This document shows, piece by piece, positions 1 to 8,055 of a stretch of DNA of 37,456 nt (the first letter of the stretch is position 1; each line of letters begins with the position of its first letter). Origin of the DNA: Planctomycetota bacterium (GTDB lineage: Bacteria; Planctomycetota; UBA1135; UBA2386); contig CANEYR010000032.1 of assembly GCA_947444055.1 (NCBI GenBank), positions 1 through 37,456 of the forward strand, written 5' to 3'. The translations under genes were made by a program, and so were the position numbers. Below the pieces are notes generated by a model. The model did not search any database. It saw only the letters and a program-made list of their open reading frames with translations, and was not told the origin of the DNA.

Positions 1-1724
<1,724 letters not shown>

Positions 1725-1737
1725 CGGCGGCCCGCAG

Positions 1738-2694
1738 TCACCGCAGGCTCGTGACGTCGAGCAGCAGCGAGTTCGAAACCGAGTTGCCAAAGCGAGGGAA
1801 GGCATCGAGCGTCCACACCACTTGCTTCGTCAAAGGCTCGATCTCGATCAGCACTGGCTGCCCAAGGCCGGCGTGGCAGTTGCCGAGCACGTAGTGGCCG
1901 TTCGCCAACACTTCGATCGTCGTCACCCAGGCGAGCACGATGTTGGGCAAGTCGTTTTGGTGCAGCGCCCAGACGATCTTCTTTTTGGCATCCACCTCTA
2001 ACAGCGAGTGGCCGTTGCCGGTGGCGATCAGCGTGTTGCCGGTCGGCAGGCGCACGGCGCCGAAGACTTGGTTGCCGAATGCTTCAGGGCCGTGGCCGTT
2101 CTTGCGTTCCTTGCCAAACAGCGGCACCTCGAATTCGAACACGACCACGCCGGTCTTGCTGTCGTACTCGCGCACGCAGCCATCGCCTTCGTGGCACACC
2201 AGCAGGTTGCCATTTGGCAGCTGACGCATGAGTCGGGTGTCGCGATGGGCGTCGGGGTGTCGCACCGTGAACGCCATTTGCCGCAGCAACGTGCCCGCTC
2301 GATCGATTTCGAGGCAGCGCGCGGGACCGCTCTCGGCGAGCAGCAAGTGGCCATCGGCCAACGGCAGGAACGAATGCACTTCGACGCGCTTGCCATCGTT
2401 GCCGTTCTGCTTGCTGGCGTCGTAGCTCCACACGATCGTCTTCTGCTTGGGGTCGAGCTCGACGATGCGCACCATGCCTTCCTGCACGAGCACGTTGCCG
2501 TTCGCCAGCCGATGCAGATCGTGGATGCCGCCCCACGGCATCTGCCATTCGATGGCACCGTCCAAGGCGAGCACGGCGAGGCGGCCATCGCCTTGCAGCA
2601 GCACGCGGTGGCTTACGGGTGGTGCGGCAGGCGCCGGTGACTGGCACGGCAGCGCGAGCGCGAGGAAGGCGATGACGAAGAGGATCGGTTGCAC
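1738..2694 (-). CDS. Exported beta-propeller (PQQ/NHL-like) protein
   Basis: About 318 residues from the GTG at 2694. This start is preferred because it begins directly with a hydrophobic signal peptide (ILFVIAFLALALP) and avoids overlap with the upstream gene; an ATG at 2790 would put about 32 polar residues before the signal. The mature part contains at least five repeats of 45-50 residues with the pattern LxNGxxLV...EhD...VVW (for example LANGNVLVQ, LPNGNLLVC, LPTGNTLIA, LANGHYVLG), typical of beta-propeller blades of the arylsulfotransferase/PQQ-like type. No catalytic residues can be assigned, so the role is unknown; a periplasmic binding or scaffold function is inference. A Cys follows the signal core but is preceded by Pro, so a lipobox is doubtful. 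It lies 56 bp downstream of the DUF2911-like gene and is probably co-transcribed with it. Confidence 0.75.
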   Translation of the reverse strand: MQPILFVIAFLALALPCQSPAPAAPPVSHRVLLQGDGRLAVLALDGAIEWQMPWGGIHDLHRLANGNVLVQEGMVRIVELDPKQKTIVWSYDASKQNGNDGKRVEVHSFLPLADGHLLLAESGPARCLEIDRAGTLLRQMAFTVRHPDAHRDTRLMRQLPNGNLLVCHEGDGCVREYDSKTGVVVFEFEVPLFGKERKNGHGPEAFGNQVFGAVRLPTGNTLIATGNGHSLLEVDAKKKIVWALHQNDLPNIVLAWVTTIEVLANGHYVLGNCHAGLGQPVLIEIEPLTKQVVWTLDAFPRFGNSVSNSLLLDVTSLR

Positions 2695-2750
2695 GCCGGG
2701 ATCTTGCGCGGCGCGGCGCGCCCGCCATGCAGATTCTTCCTGCGGGTGCG

Positions 2751-3638
2751 CTACTTCGAGGACTTGGCCTTTGGCTCGGGCACGGTCCACGTCAGGTGTT
2801 CTCTGGCGTAGTTGACATCGATGCGCAGAGCACTGCTCTCGCGCCGGGCGGACAGCAACTCAAGGTGGGTCGGGGTGGCTGAGATCTTGATCTCGAGCGG
2901 TGTGGTCGTGCCCGCGAGTACGCGGGCCGCGTCGGGCCCCGTCACTTCACCAAAGCCGAACTGTTCGGTCGGCGCGGCCATGCACGGCACGAGCTTGACG
3001 TCGCCTTTGCTGACCACCAGGTTCCAACGGTCGTCACCGCGCGACCACGTCGCGACCGGCGTTGGCAGGCCAGCGGCGAGGCGCGTCGCCGGCACCGCGA
3101 ACAGCGCGCCCTTCCAACCGGCCGCCATGATGGGCTTGTGGCCGAGCAACAGCGCGTCGCCGATCCATTCATCGGGGCCAAACTGCACGACGATCTGAAC
3201 GGGTTGGTTGCCGTCCTTGGCAGCGCCCTGCGCGCGCCACTGGATGTCGAGTTTCTTGGTCGGCTTGGCGGCCTTGCCAAGCACGCCGTCGATGCGTCCG
3301 TCGCCGGTTGCCAACAGCCCGAGGTCGCTGCCGTTCACCAGCAGGGCTGCCGTGGTTTCGCCGGTGCGCTGCAACTGCACGCGGTAGCTGCCGGGTGCGA
3401 GCATCGAGTCGCCGGCCAGCAGCGGCAAGGCAAGGCGCAGGACGCTCGCCTCGTTGTTGCCGAGGCGCCAGGTCTCGCCAACGGGCAGTTCGGCGAGGGC
3501 ATGCTTGCCGACCGGCACGGCACCGAACTCGATGGTCGCCGCGCGCTTTTGCCATTCGAAGGTGGGCGTGGGGCGCTGGGCGGTGGTGGCGACCGCGAGC
3601 AGGAGAATCGGCAGCAGAGGCAGTGGGCGCATTGGCAT
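2751..3638 (-). CDS. Exported DUF2911-like protein
   Basis: 295 residues. An N-terminal signal peptide (LPLLPILLLAVATTAQ, about residues 5-21) indicates export. Residues 39-93 match the DUF2911 pattern: a VPVGK segment, then ETWRLGNNEA (the family usually has VWRTGANEAT), then an APGSYRV segment like the usual PAGTYSL. The C-terminal half has further beta-rich segments around WNLVVSKGDV. DUF2911 proteins are secreted proteins of unknown function common in Bacteroidota and planctomycetes. A second ATG two codons downstream is an equally possible start. The signal peptide is shared with the next gene downstream, so both products probably act outside the cytoplasm. Family assignment is from memory of the motif pattern. 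Confidence 0.72.
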   Translation of the reverse strand: MPMRPLPLLPILLLAVATTAQRPTPTFEWQKRAATIEFGAVPVGKHALAELPVGETWRLGNNEASVLRLALPLLAGDSMLAPGSYRVQLQRTGETTAALLVNGSDLGLLATGDGRIDGVLGKAAKPTKKLDIQWRAQGAAKDGNQPVQIVVQFGPDEWIGDALLLGHKPIMAAGWKGALFAVPATRLAAGLPTPVATWSRGDDRWNLVVSKGDVKLVPCMAAPTEQFGFGEVTGPDAARVLAGTTTPLEIKISATPTHLELLSARRESSALRIDVNYAREHLTWTVPEPKAKSSK

Positions 3639-3656
3639 CTCGGTGGGGCAGTGGCC

Positions 3657-4027
3657 TTAGGCGTGGGGCCGTGCCTCGTCACGCTTTCTGGCGAAGCGCC
3701 TCGATCTCAGTCGGACGACCTGGTCGAGCCCGCGACCGCAGGCGGCCGCCGTGGCCTCGACCTGTTGGTCGTTGGTGCGCGGTAGGTTGTGACCGCAGTC
3801 GCCGTCGACGGTGGCCTGCTCGATCGCCCGCTGTAGCGCCAAAAGGTTGGTGTTGCGGTTGGTCGCGGCATGCCTCGACAGCCAGCAGGCGGCGGCCGCG
3901 GTGGCGGCGACCATGCCTCACGTCACCATGGGCGACGCTGGCCATCGCCGCCGCGGCAGTGCAGTCCGATGCCGAGGGCCACGAAGGCTGCCAGCTGCAA
4001 CAGAAACGCATGGGTTCGAACGGGCAT
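3657..4027 (-). pseudogene. Decayed chemoreceptor-like relic (transmembrane piece plus hairpin-tip piece)
   Basis: The 568-bp gap between the DUF2911-like gene and the SWIB gene contains no intact gene. On the minus strand an ATG at 4027 opens 34 codons with one transmembrane helix (AFLLQLAAFVALGIGLHC) and stops at 3923. In the next frame, codons from 3914 to a TAA at 3657 include NTNLLALQRAIEQA. This closely resembles the methyl-accepting chemotaxis protein hairpin tip QTNLLALNAAIEAA, with 10 of 14 positions identical. The GFAVVA stretch that normally follows is missing. I read this as a frameshifted, shortened relic. The match is short and could be chance. The rest of the gap (4028-4206) shows nothing recognisable and presumably carries the SWIB promoter. 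Confidence 0.4.
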
Positions 4028-4206
4028 GGGGGCCGCGATCTCTGGGTTGTCGGCTCGCCGAACCAGCGAATCGCCACCGCAGGGCCGACGACGTGAGTGC
4101 AGTTTCCGATCAGATCGAGCCCACGATTGCCATGGCACTAGTCGCTCCGCGCCCCTGCTTGTGTTTCTATTCGCCCTCCACAAGTCCCCTGACGTACAGG
4201 AAAAAC

Positions 4207-4494
4207 ATGGCAGCAAAGAAAGCGTCCAAGAAGGCGACCAAGAAGGTCAATCCCGCACTCATGAAGCCCGTCCAGCCCGACGAGGTATTGGCGGCGGTCG
4301 TCGGCAGCGCGCCGCTACCTCGCGGCCAGATCACCAAGAAGCTCTGGGACTACATCAAGAAGAACGGTCTCCAGGACACCAAGGTCAGGACGAACATCAA
4401 GGCCGACGACAAGCTGAAGGTCATCTTCGGCGGCAAGTCCGTCGTGACGATGTTCGAGATGACCAAGCTGGTCAGCAAGCACATCAAGGGCTGA
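4207..4494 (+). CDS. Small SWIB/MDM2-domain protein
   Basis: 95 residues: a short Lys-rich N-terminal tail (AAKKASKKATKK) followed by one SWIB domain (about residues 20-95), recognisable from PLPRGQITKKLWDYIKKNGL and a DDKLKVIFG segment. SWIB domains are eukaryote-like folds found in chlamydiae, planctomycetes and some other bacteria, either alone or at the C-terminus of topoisomerase I. A nucleoid or DNA-binding role fits the basic tail but is inference. The ATG at 4207 has AGGA about six bases upstream. It is a single gene with no same-strand neighbour close by, facing the membrane-protein pair downstream. Confidence 0.9.
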   Translation: MAAKKASKKATKKVNPALMKPVQPDEVLAAVVGSAPLPRGQITKKLWDYIKKNGLQDTKVRTNIKADDKLKVIFGGKSVVTMFEMTKLVSKHIKG

Positions 4495-4509
4495 TCGAGT
4501 CCTGGTGTC

Positions 4510-4592
4510 GCCGGTCTCTTTACCGGCCATTCTGCCGGCCCCTCCATAGCGGGCCACCCCTTCGCGAGCGGTCTCAGGTTGAGACCCGCGAA
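4510..4592. terminator. Convergent intergenic hairpins
   Basis: Two inverted repeats lie between the SWIB stop and the stop of the opposing membrane protein. The first is GCCGGT / ACCGGC at 4510-4515 and 4522-4527 with a six-base loop. The second is larger: TTCGCG and GGTCTCA (4561-4566, 4570-4576) pair with TGAGACC and CGCGAA (4580-4592), giving a 13-bp stem with a three-base bulge and a three-base loop. Neither has a long T-run, so canonical intrinsic termination is uncertain; position between convergent genes favours a shared terminator or 3'-end structure. Confidence 0.45.
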
Positions 4593-4615
4593 CGGCGAAG
4601 CGGAGGCCAGCCGCG

Positions 4616-5248
4616 TTAGCGCCAACCCGCCGGTGGCAGCACGAGGTTGTAGCAGGCTTCATAGAAGCTGCGGGCGCCGCGGAAGTCTGGTGCCTGGCCA
4701 GTGAAGAACGGCGGGTTCGATTCCCCTGGGCCTTTGATGCCAAAGAACGGTCGCATGATCCATGCGGCTTGCCCGCCAACGAGCAGCGACACCAGCATCC
4801 AACTCCAGAGCAGCAGTGCGCGTTGCGGTCCGGTGAGGCGTTCCACTGCCAGCAGACGCCGCGACTGCAAGCGCACCGCGATGCAGCCGCAGATGGCGAT
4901 GGCGAGCACGTTGCCGCCTTGGAAGAGCGGGTAGTCGCCGAGGTCGTGCTCGACGGGGCGCTGCATCGTCATCGCCAAGTAGAAGACCACCGGCGACAGG
5001 CTCGCGAGCAGCACGGCCGTGTCGCGGAAGATGCCGAGCACAAGGCGCTGCACGCGGACAAAGCTGAGTTCGGCACCGAGGAAGCGGGCCAGCACGAAGT
5101 ACGACACCGCGCACACCATCGCGGTGGTGATGACCAGCAGCGGGAACTTCACCAAGTTGCGTTCGGCGTACAGCCAGCTGTTGCTGGCCCCGATGCAAAA
5201 GCCATAGACCGCCGCGGCTGTGACCATCGTCGCCAGCGAACGCATCAT
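4616..5248 (-). CDS. Polytopic membrane protein B (paralogue of its upstream neighbour)
   Basis: 210 residues with about five hydrophobic helices. The ATG at 5248 overlaps the TGA of the upstream gene as ATGA, indicating translational coupling; a second ATG follows directly. Residues 54-95 align without gaps to residues 99-140 of the neighbour, sharing LG, LS, SP/FP, the LA.TM ending and the spacing of aromatic residues. So the two genes are diverged tandem paralogues. The overall look, with a short soluble N-terminus and five helices with an LG..LS motif, is Yip1-like, but I cannot assign a family. The C-terminal tail (about 175-210) is polar with GIKGPGESNPPFF and is probably extramembrane. 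The function is unknown; a heteromeric membrane complex is inference. Confidence 0.75.
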   Translation of the reverse strand: MMRSLATMVTAAAVYGFCIGASNSWLYAERNLVKFPLLVITTAMVCAVSYFVLARFLGAELSFVRVQRLVLGIFRDTAVLLASLSPVVFYLAMTMQRPVEHDLGDYPLFQGGNVLAIAICGCIAVRLQSRRLLAVERLTGPQRALLLWSWMLVSLLVGGQAAWIMRPFFGIKGPGESNPPFFTGQAPDFRGARSFYEACYNLVLPPAGWR

Positions 5249-5874
5249 GCGAACAGTCCCAGCGTGACGGCGACGCGGTAGGTGATGAACACCAGCAACA
5301 GCTGCCAGCCGATCCACAGCGGCCAACTGGCGCGCAACGCCTTCAGGCTCGGATCGAGGAACAAGCAGCGGTTGCAGTGCGATAGAGCCAGGAGCAGCGA
5401 GCACACCAGCAACACGACGCGGATGGAGGTGCCGGTCACGGCGCCCTGGGTCGGCATCGTCGCCGCGAGAAACCAGTAGATCGGGAAGAAGCCGAAGGTG
5501 AACAGGGCCGCGGCCGCCGGGATCAACAGCGCGATTGTGAAGTTCTGCGCCAACGAGAGGCGCACGCCGAGGTAGCTGCCGAAGACTTGCAGCGACGGGA
5601 AGCACAGCAGCACCGAGCCAAGGAACAGCATCGCCACGTGGCCTACGCGATGGGCGCCGTCGACGGCCGCGAACGGTGCGGTGAAAACGAGACTGCACAT
5701 CGTCAGCAGGGCGACGAGGGTGAGCAGTGCGTGGCCGGACAGCACGCTGGCGACGAGCCGTCCGCGTTCGGCGAGCACAACATCCAGCGTGCGCTGCGGC
5801 TGGAAGGCGCAGGCGCGCAATTCGCCGCGAGTGAAGGGGGCATTTGGCGGGAGGGGCAGCGTGGGGTCGGTCAT
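5245..5874 (-). CDS. Polytopic membrane protein A (Yip1-like, function unknown)
   Basis: 209 residues from the ATG at 5874. This start gives a Pro-rich soluble N-terminus (about 45 residues) followed by five hydrophobic helices. In-frame upstream ATGs would run through the intergenic palindrome and are unlikely. The motif YLGVRLSLAQ near residues 101-110 sits between helices, in the position typical of Yip1-type proteins. A pair of cysteines lies in a HCNRC loop near the end of helix 5. It is the first gene of a two-gene operon with its paralogue. The promoter region faces the peroxiredoxin gene and contains the nested palindrome at 5883-5929. No enzymatic motif is visible. Confidence 0.72.
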   Translation of the reverse strand: MTDPTLPLPPNAPFTRGELRACAFQPQRTLDVVLAERGRLVASVLSGHALLTLVALLTMCSLVFTAPFAAVDGAHRVGHVAMLFLGSVLLCFPSLQVFGSYLGVRLSLAQNFTIALLIPAAAALFTFGFFPIYWFLAATMPTQGAVTGTSIRVVLLVCSLLLALSHCNRCLFLDPSLKALRASWPLWIGWQLLLVFITYRVAVTLGLFA

Positions 5875-5882
5875 AGCAGCGT

Positions 5883-5950
5883 CTACTTGGTAATGCAAAG
5901 TAGACGATCTGCTTTGCATTGCCAAGCAGGTGGGCCACAGGCTTTGCAAT
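5883..5950. promoter_or_regulatory. Nested palindrome in the divergent promoter region
   Basis: Two 21-base arms (5883-5903 and 5909-5929) separated by five bases are reverse complements of each other at 18 of 21 positions. Each arm is itself a small inverted repeat (CTACTT/AAGTAG and CTGCTT/AAGCAG). Both contain the core AATGCAAAG, or its complement CTTTGCATT. A third near-copy of the core, CTTTGCAAT, lies at 5942-5950. The block sits between the divergent membrane-protein operon and the peroxiredoxin gene. It could be a multi-site operator or a strong hairpin in the leader; the regulator is not identifiable here. Confidence 0.55.
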
Positions 5951-5990
5951 CGTGTCTTGCACCGGCGTCAGTCGCCCTCATCATCGGCGC

Positions 5991-6767
5991 ATGATCGAAA
6001 CCGGTTCGTTTGCTCCCTCGTTCCAATTGCCTGACCAGAACGGCAAGACCGTCTCGCTGCAGGACCTCGCGGGTCGCTGGGTCGTGCTGTACTTCTACCC
6101 CAAGGACGACACGCCTGGTTGCACGGTGCAGGCGTGCGAATTCACGGCCGCGTTGCCAGCACTCGGTGACCTTGATGCGGTCGTCTTTGGCTGCAGCGCC
6201 GATGGTGCGACCGAGCACCAGCAGTTCATCGCCAAGTACTCACTCGGCATCGGCCTGCTGACGGACGCCGATCGCGCTGTGATGAATGCCTATGGCGCGT
6301 GGGGCAAGAAGATGTTCAACGGCAAGGAAGTCGAAGGCGTCATCCGCTCGACGGTGGTCATCGCCCCGGATGGTCGCATTGCGCACCACTGGCCAAAGGT
6401 GACGGCGGAAGGCCACGCGGAAGCCGTGCGCGCCAAACTCGCGGAGTTGCAGGGTGTGGCCGCGCCGAAGAAGGTCGTGCGCGCGGCGTCGGCCAAAGGC
6501 AAGGCCACTAAGGCTGTGAAGCCGATGCCGAAGATGAAGACGAAGCCGATGTCGATGCCAAAGGCGAAAGCGAAGGCGATGCCAAAGGCCAAGACGATTG
6601 CCAAGCCGGTTGCCAAGGCGATTGCCAAGCCGAAGGGCAAGGCCAAGCCGGTAGCCAAGCCGAAGCCGGTGCTCAAAGCCAAGAAGGCCGCACCCAAGGC
6701 AGCGAAAACCAACCGCAAGGCCGCGGCGAAGCCAAAGCTTCAGACCAAGAAGAAGTCGAAGGTCTGA
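5991..6767 (+). CDS. bcp: Bcp/PrxQ-type peroxiredoxin with long Lys/Pro/Ala-rich tail
   Basis: 258 residues. Residues 1-155 are a complete thiol peroxidase of the Bcp/PrxQ family, which reduces H2O2 and organic hydroperoxides using thioredoxin. The peroxidatic cysteine is C44 in DDTPGCT and the resolving cysteine is C49, the usual five-residue spacing. YFYPKDDTPGC and an IRSTVVIAPDG segment are family hallmarks. Residues about 156-258 are an added tail made almost wholly of Lys, Ala, Pro, Met and Val (repeats such as PKAKAKAMPKAK and KPVAKAIAKPKGK), like histone H1 or AlgP tails; normal Bcp ends near residue 155. The tail probably binds nucleic acid, which is inference. The ATG at 5991 fits the family N-terminus (ETGSFAPSF). 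The stop codon lies inside the first unit of the 17-bp tandem repeat. Confidence 0.9.
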   Translation: MIETGSFAPSFQLPDQNGKTVSLQDLAGRWVVLYFYPKDDTPGCTVQACEFTAALPALGDLDAVVFGCSADGATEHQQFIAKYSLGIGLLTDADRAVMNAYGAWGKKMFNGKEVEGVIRSTVVIAPDGRIAHHWPKVTAEGHAEAVRAKLAELQGVAAPKKVVRAASAKGKATKAVKPMPKMKTKPMSMPKAKAKAMPKAKTIAKPVAKAIAKPKGKAKPVAKPKPVLKAKKAAPKAAKTNRKAAAKPKLQTKKKSKV

Positions 6768-6863
6768 GCAGCGAGTCGGTCTGAACAGCGAGTCGGTCTG
6801 AACGGCGAGTCGGTCTGAACGGCGAGTCGGTCTGAATAGCGAGTCGGTCTGAATAGCGAGTCG
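6762..6863. repeat. Six 17-bp tandem repeats
   Basis: Six head-to-tail 17-base units (consensus GTCTGAAYRGCGAGTCG) fill 6762-6863. They start with the final sense codon and stop of the peroxiredoxin gene, so the array seems to have grown from the gene's own 3' end. Units differ at only two or three positions, and neighbouring units share variants (ACGG twice, ATAG twice), a sign of recent stepwise duplication. A seventh partial unit decays at 6864-6870. Antisense reading gives a spurious repetitive peptide. Confidence 0.9.
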
Positions 6864-6872
6864 TTCGAACAC

Positions 6873-6985
6873 TCAGTTCGACGACTTGGACTTCTGCGCC
6901 TTCTTGTTCTTCTTCGCCTTCTTGCTCTTCGCCGCTTCGACGAGCACAAGGTCGGGGCCCTCGGGCTTGCCTGCTTCGCAGCATC
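6873..6985 (-). pseudogene. 3'-terminal fragment of an unknown gene with Lys-rich tail
   Basis: On the minus strand, a frame ending in TGA at 6873-6875 encodes about 30 residues that look like a natural C-terminus: GKPEGPDLVLVEAAKSKKAK followed by a Lys/Ser-rich tail ending in SSN. Upstream of about 6985 the frame turns into nonsense (RPRRCC), exactly where the plus-strand repeat-protein fragment begins. I read it as the surviving 3' end of a gene whose body was lost. The parent protein is not recognisable. Length is too short for certainty. Confidence 0.45.
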
Positions 6986-7906
6986 GGCGTGGTCGGCAAC
7001 ACCAGCCTGACCTGCAACGAAGTCGAAGTGGCGTTCATCGCCAGCTTCCCGGTGGGTGGCGCGGTGACGGCGGCCAACGACAGCAGCATCTGGCGCGGTG
7101 GCAATCCAGGCAACCTGACGCTGGTTGCGCGCGAAGGCGATGTGGTGCCAGCGAACGTGTTGGCGCCGTCGGTCAACGGGCCGTGGAGCTACACGCAGAT
7201 CAACACCGGCACCAACTCACCGCTGCTCAATGGCCGCGGCGACATGATCTTCCAAGTCACCGTCAGCGACACGGTCGCGACCAAGAACGTGTACCTGGGC
7301 TCGACGGCCACGCTCGGCCTGCAGTTGCTGCTCGATGCTGGGGACACCTTCACGACCAGCCTCGGTACCTCGACGTGGACAACCGTCAGCTCGGCAGCCG
7401 GTTTCAACAGCGCCGATGGCGGCCAGACGCACTTCAACAACCAAGGTGACTTCGCCGTGCGTCCAGGCTTGGCGGCGCCAGGTCTGGCCTGCATCCTGCG
7501 CGGCCACATGGGCTCGCTGATCGCCAAGCCCGCGTCGATCTCGGCCGTCGCTGGCGGCACGCAGAACTTCGTGATCAATTGCGCCGCGGCCCGCGCCTTC
7601 AACATCTACGTCGTGCTCGGCAGCACCACCGGCACGCGCCCAGGCACGCCGTCGCCGCTCGGCCCGCAAACGATTCCGCTAAACTTCGACACCTGGACGC
7701 AGCTGTCGCTCGACCTCGCCAACACGTCGGTCTACAGCAACTCGCTCGGCTTTCTGGACGCGAACGGCAAGGCCACCGCGAGCTTCAACCTGCCGCCAGC
7801 GATCCCCGGTGTGCAAGGCCTGTTGTTGCACCACGCGGTGGTGACGCTGGACCTCAATCTGGCGTCGACGTTCGTCAGTGAGCCCACCTCTCTCAAGCTC
7901 TACTAA
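6986..7906 (+). pseudogene. 5'-truncated surface/secreted protein with NxxGxxAF-type repeats
   Basis: About 305 codons open to a TAA at 7904-7906. There is no signal peptide, although the protein type is exported; the only possible start is a GTG at 6989 in the middle of a domain, and the sequence upstream in this frame is low-complexity nonsense. It contains repeat motifs LNGRGDMIFQ and FNNQGDFAVRP, separated by LVAREGD and an LLLDAGDTF segment. These are the signature of the planctomycete choice-of-anchor NxxGxxAF tandem-repeat family (a beta-propeller-like surface protein). The last 130 residues (GTQNFVINCAAARAFNIYVV onwards) form a separate beta-rich C-terminal domain common at the ends of planctomycete exported proteins. 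The upstream part of the gene is missing, so I call it a truncated remnant. Confidence 0.65.
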
Positions 7907-7940
7907 AGGGCGGGCAAATGGCGGGCCCGGGGCCGCCTGC

Positions 7941-7972
7941 GTAGGAGCCGACGCCCGCTGCGGGCGCGGCTC
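7941..7972. repeat. GTAG-headed REP-like hairpin
   Basis: GTAG (7941-7944) is followed by GAGCCG, one unpaired A, CGCCCG, a CTG loop, CGGGCG and CGGCTC (7945-7972): a 12-bp GC stem with one bulge. A GTAG head followed directly by a GC-rich stem-loop is the known layout of bacterial REP sequences mobilised by RAYT (TnpA-REP) transposases. Only this one copy is in the window and no RAYT gene is visible. It lies just past the truncated repeat-protein gene. Confidence 0.5.
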
Positions 7973-8055
7973 AACGGCGATGACGGAGGGGGTCGCACTT
8001 GGACCGTGTTCTCACGGCTGGAGAAGTGCGAAGCCGAGTGCTTGCAGGCTCGCTG

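Noticed and set aside
6762-6863. CRISPR array
   Set aside because: 17-bp units are directly adjacent without spacers; it is a minisatellite.
6886-7449. Plus-strand frame with an apparent signal peptide (FCAFLFFFAFLLFAAS)
   Set aside because: The hydrophobic stretch is the complement of a Lys-codon-rich tail on the minus strand, and the rest is out of frame with the repeat-protein fragment.
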